Notes under the pieces: model-generated
Told to the model about the DNA's origin: nothing
What the model saw: only the letters and a program-made list of their open reading frames with translations
The model's database searches: none
In this document: one piece after another, positions 46,776 through 55,231 of the stretch
How the letters are laid out: every line of letters begins with the position of its first letter
Numbering within the stretch: position 1 is the first letter of the stretch
Program-made: the position numbers and the translations under genes
Origin: Carnobacterium_A sp047553015
GTDB taxonomy: Bacteria; Bacillota; Bacilli; Lactobacillales; Carnobacteriaceae
DNA length: 64,000 nt
Direction: 5' to 3'
Assembly: GCF_047553015.1 (NCBI RefSeq)
Contig: NZ_CP180212.1
Location: 1,116,001 to 1,180,000, forward strand

Positions 46776-47252
46776 TTATTTACCTGGATATACTTCTTGG
46801 GCTGTTTTGTTTGGATCAATCACTACAAATAAATGTCCGTCTTCAGAAATAAGTCCTGTTTGGTATTCATTGTCGTTTCCATCAACATCACCAGCTAGGT
46901 ATGGGAAATAAACTCGATCTTTTTCATTTATTTCAGTGGCATCTTTATCATTTGGTACAGCATAAAGAATATCCATTTTTTCAATATCCGGTTGTTTTGT
47001 GATTCTTTCGAACATTCCTAGCTCTAAACCACCTAGATTAATATCTGCAGAGTTTACTTGATCTGCATTTGGCAGGATTTCAATTTTTAAAGATTCACAA
47101 GGATAAATCTCTTCTAATTCACCGTCTCCAATACGACCAAAGCTCTTACTGATTTGTTTAATCCATAAATCACCAATATATTCTTTTTTAATTGTCCATG
47201 TTTCACCATTGCGTAAGTAGAATTTTAATGCAGTGACTTCTTTTTTCATCAT
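46776..47252 (-). CDS. Conserved protein of unknown function
   Basis: A 158-residue soluble acidic protein without signal peptide or transmembrane segment. I do not recognise a named family. It reads as a beta-rich domain (FYLRNGETWTIKKEYIGDLW, then LKIEILPNADQVNSADINLG) ending in a conserved-looking tail (GDVDGNDNEYQTGLISEDG). Two adjacent ATG codons at 47252 and 47249 lie 5 and 8 bases after AAGGAG; either could be used. Its upstream region carries a Rex-type palindrome and a degenerate cre-like sequence, so a redox- or carbon-controlled gene is possible. Confidence 0.75.
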   Translation of the reverse strand: MMKKEVTALKFYLRNGETWTIKKEYIGDLWIKQISKSFGRIGDGELEEIYPCESLKIEILPNADQVNSADINLGGLELGMFERITKQPDIEKMDILYAVPNDKDATEINEKDRVYFPYLAGDVDGNDNEYQTGLISEDGHLFVVIDPNKTAQEVYPGK

Positions 47253-47656
47253 TATCTCTCCTTTATTTATGATTGTACTCTTTGAACACTTCCATTTTAT
47301 CATAAACCAAATGAAAAGAAAACGTTTCTGTTATTCGACTGTGATTTAATTCACAATTTCTTTGCTATTTAATAAATGACGTTATCTGTAGATTAGCTTA
47401 AATATATTTTTTAAAAAAACTTATCTGTTAATAAATGAGATTCTTCTTCTTTTAAAATGAGTAAACTTCTTTCTAATTTAAAGAAATTAGTATCAAAACT
47501 TAGACAAATACAGTTAAGGGTTCAATAAAGGACGCTTTTTTCACTGAGTATTTTTTGAAACTAATTTTATATGCTTGTTTTCGTACCTTAAGAGAGGATA
47601 ATCTTAGTGAGTATATGTTAAAATAAAGACCATTACTATTTAAAAGAGGTGTGCTT
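47253..47656. other. Divergent regulatory region between the 46776 gene and the AI-2E family gene
   Basis: About 400 bases without a gene. On the minus side, TATGAT near 47298 may be the -10 for the 46776 gene, with a degenerate cre-like site near 47320-47332 (AGAAAACGTTTCT). A Rex-type palindrome follows at 47339-47356. On the plus side, an extended -10 (TGtTAAAAT, 47616-47624) lies about 32 bases before the AI-2E family gene start. Confidence 0.45.
47339..47356. promoter_or_regulatory. Rex-like (or CRP/FNR-like) operator
   Basis: CTGTGA-tttaat-TCACAA: the core TGTGA-N6-TCACA is a perfect dyad and fits the Rex consensus TTGTGA-N6-TCACAA at 11 of 12 defined bases. Rex senses the NADH/NAD ratio in Firmicutes. 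It lies 87 bp upstream of the start of the 46776 gene. Confidence 0.5.
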
Positions 47657-48937
47657 ATGCAGGAAAAAAATAATGAACATACGAAAGCCGATAAAGATAA
47701 TCGTTTCATTTACTTTTGGGGTGGTAAAAAATTAGTTTTCACTTTAGTTGTATTCATTCTAATCGCTCTTTTGATCCTACTTTTTAATCAAGTTTCTTTT
47801 ATTTTTAAGCCCCTACAAATTGCTTTTAGTACGATTGTCGCTCCTTTGATTCTTGCAGTAGTCTTTTATCATTTATTAGACCCCTTGATTTCTTGGATGG
47901 AAAAACGAGGTCTAAAAAGAAACATCGGTACAGCAATTGTCTTTGTCCTTTCCATAGTTTTGATTGGATACGGAATTATTTTATTCGTTCCTATTTTATC
48001 TGAACAAATCAGTGACTTTGTTTTGGACTTTCCTAGTTACGTCGATACATTGAAACAAAGACTAGAAGAAATCGTTTCTGGAAGTGTATTTGAAAGTTAT
48101 TATAAAAATGCTATGAATAATTTAGATAAAGTCGTCGGAGATATTCCAGCAAAAGTGATGGATTGGATTGGAAGTTCTTCTCAAGAAATCATTAGCGTCT
48201 TTTCGACGATATCAACAGTTGTCTCAGTTATTGTTACTTTCCCGGTTATTCTCTTTTTTATGCTAGCAGATAAAGGAAAATTCAAACCCTTTATGATGAA
48301 AATCATTCCTCCTATTTTTCGTGATGCTATTCAAACAGTCTCTACACGCATTTCAAGTGTTGTCAGATCCTACATTCAAGGAGAGATTATTGTCGCCCTT
48401 AGTTTAGGCGTTTTGCTATTCTTTGGGTATTTGATTATTGGTTTGGACTATGCTTTCGTTTTAGCGATTATCGCTGCTGTCACAGCTATTGTCCCTTTCA
48501 TTGGCGCAACAATTGGCGTTATTCCTGCCTTAATCGTTGCTGCCTTCACTTCACCTGGCATGCTATTAAAAATGGCTATTGTTTGGATAGTAGGTCAGTT
48601 TGTCCAAGGAAATATCATTGAACCAACCATTATGGGTAAGAATCTAAAAATGTATCCACTAACTATCATCATCGTCTTGTTAGTAATGGGAAATATTTTA
48701 GGTATTGTTGGAGTTATTTTAGGTGTTCCTTTGTTTGCAATGATTAAGGTCATACTAGAGTATTTATTAGAACAATTTAAAAAACGGTACAATCGTTACT
48801 TTTCTGAGGTAGCAGGCCCTTATGATGTTGATCGTGATTTAGCCGGTGACACTATCCACTATGATGATGCTGGCACTGTTAAGAAAGATGCTTCTGATGA
48901 AACTAATGAAAAAGATGAAGAAAATAATTCTGAGTAA
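47657..48937 (+). CDS. AI-2E family transporter (putative permease)
   Basis: An integral membrane protein of 426 residues with about eight transmembrane helices, a central soluble loop (about 115-190) rich in amphipathic helix, and the conserved late segments FIGATIGVIPALIVA and the glycine-rich helices around residue 340. The charged tail of about 60 residues is acidic. The family includes Na+/H+ antiporter-like and quorum-signal exporter proposals; the substrate here is unknown. The ATG at 47657 follows GAGGTG; a GTG at 47651 overlaps that site. Confidence 0.9.
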   Translation: MQEKNNEHTKADKDNRFIYFWGGKKLVFTLVVFILIALLILLFNQVSFIFKPLQIAFSTIVAPLILAVVFYHLLDPLISWMEKRGLKRNIGTAIVFVLSIVLIGYGIILFVPILSEQISDFVLDFPSYVDTLKQRLEEIVSGSVFESYYKNAMNNLDKVVGDIPAKVMDWIGSSSQEIISVFSTISTVVSVIVTFPVILFFMLADKGKFKPFMMKIIPPIFRDAIQTVSTRISSVVRSYIQGEIIVALSLGVLLFFGYLIIGLDYAFVLAIIAAVTAIVPFIGATIGVIPALIVAAFTSPGMLLKMAIVWIVGQFVQGNIIEPTIMGKNLKMYPLTIIIVLLVMGNILGIVGVILGVPLFAMIKVILEYLLEQFKKRYNRYFSEVAGPYDVDRDLAGDTIHYDDAGTVKKDASDETNEKDEENNSE

Positions 48938-48969
48938 CTAGTAACCGTTTCTATTGAAAGAAATCAATA

Positions 48970-49025
48970 AATAAGCGCCCTTACTTTCAGTTAATTAATT
49001 TTAACTGAAAGTAAGGGCGCTTATT
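48970..49025. terminator. Bidirectional terminator between the AI-2E family gene and cca
   Basis: A perfect 24-bp stem (48970-48993 with 49002-49025), extendable by one pair, between convergent genes. The strongest hairpin in the window. Confidence 0.95.
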
Positions 49026-49079
49026 CTTTTAACCTATAGATACTAACATTCGCATGAATGAAACTAGTTCAAATCAAAC

Positions 49080-50297
49080 CTATTTTTTTATTTCGTTAGC
49101 TTCTGATAGCCAACTTAAAATGACTTCTTTTTCATTAGCAACATCGCCTAATACAATAGCTATTTCTATTTTATCTAAGGCTTCACCTAGCCATTTGCCA
49201 GGAGATTTATTGAAATAAGCTACTAAATCAAAACCACTAACAGTCATTTCTTTTTTATCTTTTATAGGCAACTGATTCAGTAGTTCTTCGAGTCTAGTTA
49301 AGTCTGCTGGTTTATCTAAAAAGAGTAATAATTCTTCTACTTCAAGAATAATAGCATAACCAGATTGATACAATAATAACGGATCTAACGGTTGTTTCAC
49401 TCTTAAAGTTAAGGCCTTTAAAGCTATTTTCACTTGTTGAATCATCTTTTTAGAACATTTCCATGCTCTCAAAAATGAATCGACATCCTCTTCATGTTTT
49501 TCTAAAGTAAACAACAACAACGTCCAAGCAGCTACTGGAGACGGCAATTTATGATTTTGATCGTTTTTTAACGAGGCAAAATACAGCAGTTCTTTTTGAT
49601 ACTCAGCTAATCCAGGACAATAGGAATATAATGCTGATTCTATAAATAAATTCAGCCCTTTTTGACGTCCCTCACCAAGCAATAGTTTCATAAACTCAAC
49701 TTGAATTCTTTCGACAGCAATTTTTGCTAGCAAGGCTCGATGAAGAAAGATGGCTTTTTTTGTTTCAGAATCCATATTAAAATCTAATTGGCTAACAAAG
49801 CGTACCCCTCTCATCATCCGAAGAGCATCCTCAAAAAAACGTTCTTTTGGAGAACCAACCGCTTTTATTAACCCATTAGTTAAATCATTAACACCATCAA
49901 AATAATCTATAATCTCGCCATCTTCGGTCATCGCTAAAGCATTAACTGTAAAATCACGACGTTTTAAATCTTCTTTTAATGAGCGAACGAAGACGACTTG
50001 ATCGGGTCTTCTAAAATCTTGGTAGGTCGATTCAGTTCTGAAAGTCGTTACTTCATAGGTCTCATCGTTTCTTAATACCATCACAGTACCATGTTCAATC
50101 CCCACATCAATCGTTTTAGAAAAAATAGCTTTTATCTCTGCTGGAAATGCGCTGGTAGCTAAATCAACATCATTGATTTCCTTATTTAACAACGCATCAC
50201 GAACACAACCACCAACAAAATAAGCCTCATAGCCCGCCTTTTTTATTTCTGTAATAATAGGTAAGGCTTTAGTAAATAGAAGATTATCGTGGATCAT
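49080..50297 (-). CDS. cca: CCA-adding tRNA nucleotidyltransferase
   Basis: Adds or repairs the CCA end of tRNA. Class II nucleotidyltransferase head: AYFVGGCVRDALLNKEINDVDLATSA with the two catalytic Asp residues, then RRDFTVNALAM and the template-forming segment DALRMMRGVRFVSQL. Length is 405 residues, as in Bacillus. Its ATG overlaps the dapB stop by 4 bases (ATGA) and has no strong site of its own, so translation is coupled. Confidence 0.96.
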   Translation of the reverse strand: MIHDNLLFTKALPIITEIKKAGYEAYFVGGCVRDALLNKEINDVDLATSAFPAEIKAIFSKTIDVGIEHGTVMVLRNDETYEVTTFRTESTYQDFRRPDQVVFVRSLKEDLKRRDFTVNALAMTEDGEIIDYFDGVNDLTNGLIKAVGSPKERFFEDALRMMRGVRFVSQLDFNMDSETKKAIFLHRALLAKIAVERIQVEFMKLLLGEGRQKGLNLFIESALYSYCPGLAEYQKELLYFASLKNDQNHKLPSPVAAWTLLLFTLEKHEEDVDSFLRAWKCSKKMIQQVKIALKALTLRVKQPLDPLLLYQSGYAIILEVEELLLFLDKPADLTRLEELLNQLPIKDKKEMTVSGFDLVAYFNKSPGKWLGEALDKIEIAIVLGDVANEKEVILSWLSEANEIKK

Positions 50298-51085
50298 AGA
50301 ATGTTTTCCAATCCATAAACTATTTTTTCTAGCTCCATAACTTTAGTGCAACCTAACGCCACACCCGTCATAAATGAAGAACGATCATAGGAATCATGTC
50401 GGATTGTCAGTCCTTCACCAACACTACCAAATTGAACTTGTTGATGAGCTACTAAGCCAGGCAGACGCACACTATGGATTTTCATACCTTTGTAATCTGC
50501 TCCACGAGCACCTGTTAGGCTCTCTTTTTCATCGGGATGTCCTTGACTATATTCGCCTCTTTCTTCAAAAATCATTTGGGCTGTTTTAATAGCTGTTCCA
50601 CTCGGTGCGTCTAATTTGTTATCATGGTGCAGTTCAATAATTTCTACATCCGGGAAATAACGTGCAGCCTTAGCTGAAAATTGCATCATCAATACCGCTC
50701 CAATAGCAAAATTAGGCGCAATCAATCCACCTGTTTTATTAGAAAGTGACAATGCCGTTAACTCTTTGAGATTTTCTTCTGAAAAACCTGTCGTTCCTAC
50801 TACTGGACGAATACCATTTTCTAATGCAAAACGAGTATTTTCGTACGCAACATCTGGGATTGTAAAATCGATCCAGACATCCGCATTAATTGTTTGAACC
50901 ATCGTTTCTTTATCATTAAAGATTGGAACATCTGCAAAAGAAAACTCTGGAATCGCACTTAGGTTTTTTTGCTCAACTATTGGATCTAAGACACCAACCA
51001 AAGTGAAATCCTCATTATCTAATACCATTTTTGTTGCTGTTGAACCCATTTTCCCTTTAAATCCTGCTACGATTACGTTAATCAT
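50294..51085 (-). CDS. dapB: 4-hydroxy-tetrahydrodipicolinate reductase
   Basis: Lysine/diaminopimelate pathway enzyme. The NAD(P)-binding loop is GFKGKMG at the N terminus and the catalytic segment is ELHHDNKLDAPSGTA. The start at 51085 gives 264 residues beginning MINVIVAGFKGKMG. The frame is open 39 codons further up but that extension is lysine/glutamate-rich and not family-like. Presence supports a DAP-type peptidoglycan or lysine synthesis. It overlaps cca by 4 bases. Confidence 0.95.
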   Translation of the reverse strand: MINVIVAGFKGKMGSTATKMVLDNEDFTLVGVLDPIVEQKNLSAIPEFSFADVPIFNDKETMVQTINADVWIDFTIPDVAYENTRFALENGIRPVVGTTGFSEENLKELTALSLSNKTGGLIAPNFAIGAVLMMQFSAKAARYFPDVEIIELHHDNKLDAPSGTAIKTAQMIFEERGEYSQGHPDEKESLTGARGADYKGMKIHSVRLPGLVAHQQVQFGSVGEGLTIRHDSYDRSSFMTGVALGCTKVMELEKIVYGLENIL

Positions 51086-51270
51086 TGTCTCCATCCTTTC
51101 TTCAATTGCTTCTTTTTCATTCATTTTTAACTGTTTATTTCTTTGCTCATTTAAAAAATCTACTAATGATTCCATTAGTTTAACTCTTTTTAATAGTACC
51201 AAAAAGTCACTAAGTTACAAGACAGACAGTCTGTTTAACAGACAATAAATGTCAAAAAAAAACCAACCAG

Positions 51271-51846
51271 TTAATGATTTGGTTTTTTTTCTGTCTTAGA
51301 TTCATTTTTTTTAATTCTTTTTAAGTGATTAGATAATTGAATAAAGCTTTCTTTATCATCATTTTCTAAGGCAGCATCTATCTGATTCATCATCATATCT
51401 ATTTGATTAGTTAAAGTTAGTGCAGCTAACGCCTGTTCTACTTCTATTTCCAAATTCACATCCAAAGATTCATTCCATTTGTGGTAAGGGTTATCTTCTA
51501 ACACTCCTAAATAGTGGTAAGCTTTCCAAGGGTCATTGAAAATTAACTCCATATAGATATCTTCGTGCCAGTTTAATCGTATTTCATGAAAAGCCTGCTC
51601 AGGATCTTCGAACAAGATGCCTTCTTTATAAAATAAAAATGGCTTACTATCTGTTTCAATAGTTGACATCATCATTCCTCTAGGCGTGATTTCAACATTT
51701 TCAACAAAGTGAACTTTACCTAAAACAATGTCATGATTTAATAAATAATTTAAAATCCACATAGACTCTCTTCTTTTCAATTGATAAGAATCTAAAAACC
51801 AACCAAGAAATTCTTTTTTTGATTCTAAAGATACTTTGATGTTCAT
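51271..51846 (-). CDS. reoY: ReoY/YpiB family protein (UPF0302)
   Basis: A 191-residue protein with the UPF0302 layout: N-terminal UPF0302 domain (KKEFLGWFLDSYQLKRRESM, about 8-110) and a C-terminal IDEAL-type helical segment (about 150-180). In Listeria ReoY promotes ClpCP-dependent degradation of MurA and so tunes peptidoglycan synthesis. The ATG at 51846 follows AAGGAGG; an upstream frame extension lies before that site. It is coupled to the TPR gene as ypiA-ypiB in Bacillus. Confidence 0.9.
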   Translation of the reverse strand: MNIKVSLESKKEFLGWFLDSYQLKRRESMWILNYLLNHDIVLGKVHFVENVEITPRGMMMSTIETDSKPFLFYKEGILFEDPEQAFHEIRLNWHEDIYMELIFNDPWKAYHYLGVLEDNPYHKWNESLDVNLEIEVEQALAALTLTNQIDMMMNQIDAALENDDKESFIQLSNHLKRIKKNESKTEKKPNH

Positions 51847-51893
51847 TTTAAAACCTCCTTGTTCTAAGCTTACTTCCATTATAGCTTACAAGA

Positions 51894-53159
51894 CTAATAG
51901 TTTGTATTATTTGCTTCTAAAAGCTCTAACATTTCTGCATCTGATGGTTCTAAGACTAAATATTCAGTTAAGACAGTCCTAATAATAACTCTCTCACCAG
52001 CTTCTCTTAAGAAATAAATGTAACTTTTTAAAAATTCTTTATTTTGATTTAAGAAAGAATGACCTTGTTTAAAAAAGTACTCTGCCCTTTCATAATTCTC
52101 GACTTTATCATAGGCTAAAGCAGCATTCCAATAAAATTGAGGATCGACTTGTTCATGAGACAAAGCTTCTTCAATCCGTTTAATCGCATCTTCGAATCGT
52201 TCTTGTTTTAATAATAAGTTGGTATAGGCTAATTGTACTCCTTCGCTGTCAGGCGCTAGCGCTTGAGCTTTTAAGTAATATTCTTCAGCTGTCACTTCGT
52301 CTTCTAACTTAATTGCAATCTCTGCTCCTACAGCAAATAACTCATCGTTGTATTGATCCATCTGCAACCCTTCTCGAATAACTTCATTCGCTTTTTCGAG
52401 TTGATTTTCTTCTTCTAACCCTTTAGCTAAGTTCGGATAAACAGAAGTGTAACTTGGATCTAATTTTTTTAATTTGAAAAACAATTCATTGCCACGTTTA
52501 AATTCCTTTTGCTGATAATACGTAATCCCCAATTCGAATAAAGCATCGACTGTCTCGTTCTCTTCTACGCTTTGCTCAAAGTATAGAGCGGCTTGTTCTA
52601 AGTCACCTAGCGCGCTATAAGAAGCCCCACAGCGAGCAGCTAATGTGATACCTGAAAATTCGTTGTATCCTTGAGCCAGTAATTCTTCATAGCCATGAAT
52701 AGCTTGAGCGTATTTTCCCATTGAAAAATAAAGTTCGGCTAAAGCAAAGAAAATAACCGGTTCTTCAGGTAAAAGTTCTTTTGCTTTTAATAATTTTTGT
52801 TCGCTAGCTTCATATAATCCTTGTACTTGATACAAATCAGCATGAACCAATAGCGCTTGCGGGTAGGATTCACTCATCTCCGAAACTTGTAAAAGCCAAT
52901 CCATCGCCTCATCGATACGGTTTGATTCAATTTCAATTTCGGCTAATCCAATCTTTAGCTCATCCTCTTCGGTGTACGTTTCTAATAGTTGTTTATAAAT
53001 TTGTTTTGTTTCTTCTAAAAAACCTAAATGGTATAAGTTATCCGCTAAATCATAAAGTTGTTCATCAGAATCTACTTTCAAAGCTTGCTCAAAAAATGTA
53101 TTCGCCTCTTCAAGTTGATTGTTTTCTAACGCTTTGATCATCTTATCTCCATTATGCAT
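51894..53159 (-). CDS. Tetratricopeptide-repeat protein, YpiA-like
   Basis: A 421-residue protein built almost entirely of TPR units (about 11-12), with repeated A-x-x-x-Y/F patterns such as PEEPVIFFALAELYFSMGKY. No membrane segment is seen. The Bacillus YpiA counterpart sits beside ypiB in the same order. Likely a scaffold; partner unknown. The ATG at 53159 follows GAGGTAGG; an ATG at 53177 lies upstream of that site. Confidence 0.88.
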   Translation of the reverse strand: MHNGDKMIKALENNQLEEANTFFEQALKVDSDEQLYDLADNLYHLGFLEETKQIYKQLLETYTEEDELKIGLAEIEIESNRIDEAMDWLLQVSEMSESYPQALLVHADLYQVQGLYEASEQKLLKAKELLPEEPVIFFALAELYFSMGKYAQAIHGYEELLAQGYNEFSGITLAARCGASYSALGDLEQAALYFEQSVEENETVDALFELGITYYQQKEFKRGNELFFKLKKLDPSYTSVYPNLAKGLEEENQLEKANEVIREGLQMDQYNDELFAVGAEIAIKLEDEVTAEEYYLKAQALAPDSEGVQLAYTNLLLKQERFEDAIKRIEEALSHEQVDPQFYWNAALAYDKVENYERAEYFFKQGHSFLNQNKEFLKSYIYFLREAGERVIIRTVLTEYLVLEPSDAEMLELLEANNTNY

Positions 53160-53478
53160 ATAACCTACCTCTTTCATAAACCTTCATTCATTTTATATCT
53201 ATTGATTTTAACATAATTCTTGTTTCATTTGGGAATAAATGTTTACGATGAAAAAACGTGTCCATTAAAAAAGTCACATCTAAATAAATGATTTTTACTT
53301 AGAGTTAATCCTGTCAATAGATTTCTATTTATTTATTTAAAAATTTAAGAATAAAGTTCTGGTTTTATGTTAAAATTATTGAAGGATAGCATGCTAAAAT
53401 TTTTCTTGTTGGTTAAAAAATACAGGTAACTTATATAAGTAAGCAGCAAAGCTAAAATTTACTAGGTGGTGAATACGA
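53160..53478. other. Divergent intergenic region before the accessory region
   Basis: About 320 AT-rich bases with no gene. On the plus strand TATGtTAAAAT (53366-53376, TG-extended -10) is a likely promoter for the 53479 gene. The same 11-base string occurs at 47614-47624 and 63688-63698. Confidence 0.4.
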
Positions 53479-53790
53479 ATGAACTTTAAAGAATTTGTGG
53501 AATATATGGAAAAAAATCTAAGTGCTAGAGATGCCTTTTATCAAAAAGCTTTAGTGGATCAAGAAGCTCGAAATGGTAGACGAGCACCTGCAAAAAAATG
53601 GAATGAAACAAAATTAGATCGAGCCGTCGATAAATTATGGTTAGAATTAATGAAAAATGTTTACGATAAATTTAAATGGGTTGTCAAAGAAAATTCCTCT
53701 GATCCTTATAAATCATGGGTTGAATACATTGAAAAGACGGAATCTATTGAGAATCTAGACGAAATGTTAGTTGAACTAGAGTTTGAATAA
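53479..53790 (+). CDS. Small protein of unknown function
   Basis: A 103-residue charged, mostly helical soluble protein (MNFKEFVEYMEKNLSARDAF at the start, acidic at the end). The ribosome binding site AGGTGG is 8 bases before the ATG. No domain is recognised. It is the last gene before the phage-derived region and may be core or part of it. It ends in a terminator hairpin at 53837. Confidence 0.7.
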   Translation: MNFKEFVEYMEKNLSARDAFYQKALVDQEARNGRRAPAKKWNETKLDRAVDKLWLELMKNVYDKFKWVVKENSSDPYKSWVEYIEKTESIENLDEMLVELEFE

Positions 53791-53836
53791 AGCGTTCTAA
53801 TCGTCTTCTCCTCTTAGGTAGATACTTTCAAATAGG

Positions 53837-53872
53837 TCATTTACTAGCTTCAAGTTAGTAAATGATTTTTTT
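53837..53872 (+). terminator. Terminator of the 53479 gene
   Basis: Stem tcatttacta/tagtaaatga followed by seven T on the plus strand. Confidence 0.8.
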
Positions 53873-53962
53873 ACTAGCTTCTTTTACTGATTAAAAAAGA
53901 AGGCTTATTATCTTCTGCTCTCAATTGTTGCTATAAAAAATCTATTGATAGGAGTGAAAACA

Positions 53963-54163
53963 ATGAAATTCGGGTTAAGAAAACCAAGTATAAAAAAATC
54001 TATCAGCGCTAGAACGACTGGCAGAGCAAAACGAGCAATTAAAAAAGCGGTAATTCCTGGTTACGGTAAAAAAGGAATGGGTTGGATAAAGAATCCTAAG
54101 AAAGCGGCCTACAATAACGTGTATAAGAAGACCACTTTTTCACTATTTGATATTTTTAAATAA
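53963..54163 (+). CDS. Small basic protein, phage-associated type
   Basis: A 66-residue, very basic protein (many Lys, with RTTGRAKRAIKKAVIPGYGK and GWIKNPKKAAYNNVY). It resembles small uncharacterised proteins often seen near the ends of Firmicutes prophages, which I recall only by appearance. The ATG at 53963 follows AGGAG; a TTG-led frame at 53945 overlaps that site. Nucleic-acid binding is plausible from charge only. Confidence 0.6.
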   Translation: MKFGLRKPSIKKSISARTTGRAKRAIKKAVIPGYGKKGMGWIKNPKKAAYNNVYKKTTFSLFDIFK

Positions 54164-54225
54164 ACGACTTTTTAATTAGTCGTGAAATCAACTAACGACC
54201 CTTGAATATAGGGGTCTTCAACTAG

Positions 54226-54411
54226 TCAGTATTTAACGTTTCTTTCTAATGGCACCGTTTTGGATAGTCCCACTCTTTCACAAAAGGTTATCGAACGAAT
54301 GATTTTTATACCAGGAAATGCGCTTGTTCCTGTTCCAGCAAAGCTACAAATATATGCATAGATTGCTTTTGCTTCTAAATTAAACAATTGAATGTTATAA
54401 TTAAGACAAAT
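54226..54411 (-). pseudogene. Fragment of a phage replication-initiator-like helix-turn-helix protein
   Basis: A stop-to-stop open frame of 61 sense codons without a start. The segment LFNLEAKAIYAYICSFAGTG followed by TSAFPG matches the N-terminal HTH region of phage replisome-organiser or replication-initiator proteins, which typically read as 'xLxxKAxYAYLxSxAG...AFPS'. After FPG the sequence departs from that pattern and soon stops, so this looks like a deletion remnant. It lies beyond a terminator from the nearest early gene and has no ribosome binding site. Confidence 0.5.
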
Positions 54412-54436
54412 TTATTGCTGCAAGCTTAAATTTATT

Positions 54437-54470
54437 GGCTAACAAATGTGCCTATTTGTTAGCCTTTTTT
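54437..54470. terminator. Hairpin terminator at the edge of the early phage genes
   Basis: A perfect 11-bp stem (ggctaacaaat/atttgttagcc) followed by six T on the plus strand; A/T rich on the minus side. It can end the leftward early genes and block rightward transcription. Confidence 0.75.
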
Positions 54471-54486
54471 GTTTTGTTTCATAGCT

Positions 54487-54795
54487 TCATACATACCCTC
54501 GCCATTCTTCTTTTGTTAGTTCGTTGAAAGGATCCTTAGATAATAGATTTTCTCTTTTTATTTGATTATCAAATTCTTGAATCGCTTCAGTAATTCCGTT
54601 CATAAACAATTCAGTAATTTCGTTCATAAACAATTTGTATTGCTTTTTACTAATAACCTTCTTATACTTACCTGCTTCTTTCTTTACGCCTTTAAGGCTC
54701 TCTATCAAATCTTTATTGATTAATGCCTTGTTGTATTGAATTTGCAAATAAGACAAGGCTTCATCACTATTCACCCCAATATTCATCGGGTTCAT
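54487..54795 (-). CDS. Phage-region protein of unknown function
   Basis: A 102-residue helical, charged protein with no recognised domain. It contains a short internal tandem duplication (LFMNEITE-LFMNGITE) from a 24-bp repeat. The start lies inside the end of the tiny membrane-protein gene at 54767-54904, with only a weak TGGA site, so coupled translation is likely. It is the last intact gene of the leftward early operon. Confidence 0.65.
   Translation of the reverse strand: MNPMNIGVNSDEALSYLQIQYNKALINKDLIESLKGVKKEAGKYKKVISKKQYKLFMNEITELFMNGITEAIQEFDNQIKRENLLSKDPFNELTKEEWRGYV
54590..54637 (-). repeat. 24-bp tandem duplication inside a gene
   Basis: 54590-54613 and 54614-54637 are two copies of a 24-bp unit differing at three bases. 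The period of 8 codons keeps the frame and duplicates eight residues. Confidence 0.85.
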
Positions 54796-54904
54796 CTTTG
54801 CATTCCAGATAGGTTTCCCAGCCTATCTTTGCAGCTAATGCAGCGCCGTTTAAAACAAATGACAACATTGCGAATACTGCTATCCAGTAATGAAATGGCA
54901 TCAT
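54767..54904 (-). CDS. Tiny membrane protein, 45 residues
   Basis: A short gene with a strong ribosome binding site (GAGGAGGTAAT before tandem ATG codons). The product has one hydrophobic helix (HYWIAVFAMLSFVLNGAALA) and an acidic tail ending DEPDEYWGE. Its start overlaps the stop of the DUF771-like gene (ATGA) and its end overlaps the next gene by 29 bases, so it is embedded in the early operon. Function unknown. Confidence 0.7.
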   Translation of the reverse strand: MMPFHYWIAVFAMLSFVLNGAALAAKIGWETYLECKDEPDEYWGE

Positions 54905-55212
54905 ATTACCTCCTCTTTTAAGATATTTGAAAATTCACGTGGTGATACTTTTTTACTTAGATAGCGGTTTTTTTCTTTCCATTTAAGATATTGAATAAAA
55001 ACATCTATATTAATAAAAGTAGTTGAATGACCAGGCTTTATAACTCCTTTAGAGAATTCAGGTATACTCTCCATTTCACTTTGATAGTTATCAAGTGTTG
55101 ATCTAGACATACCATTAAATCTTTTTAAGAGTTCTTTCTTTCTATCCCATTCAGCAACGACTTCTTTTCCTTCTGACATTTCGATTAATTCGTTGATTGT
55201 TGGAGTCTTCAT
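54901..55212 (-). CDS. DUF771-like phage protein, possible excisionase-type DNA-binding protein
   Basis: A 103-residue protein: an N-terminal acidic helix, then a segment with WDRKKELLKRFNGMSRSTLD that suggests a small winged-helix, then the conserved-looking HSTTFINIDVFIQYLKWKEK. This C-terminal pattern is typical of DUF771 phage proteins near repressor modules. Family call is from pattern memory. It is located between the XRE gene and small early genes. The ATG at 55212 is preceded by GGGAGG. Confidence 0.6.
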   Translation of the reverse strand: MKTPTINELIEMSEGKEVVAEWDRKKELLKRFNGMSRSTLDNYQSEMESIPEFSKGVIKPGHSTTFINIDVFIQYLKWKEKNRYLSKKVSPREFSNILKEEVI

Positions 55213-55231
55213 GATTCGTACCTCCCTTCAT

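Noticed and set aside
54196..54220. Hairpin gaccc...ggggtc resembling the hup terminator, considered as an attachment site
   Set aside because: The similarity is in inverted orientation and limited to the stem; attachment cores must be direct repeats. More likely two unrelated hairpins.
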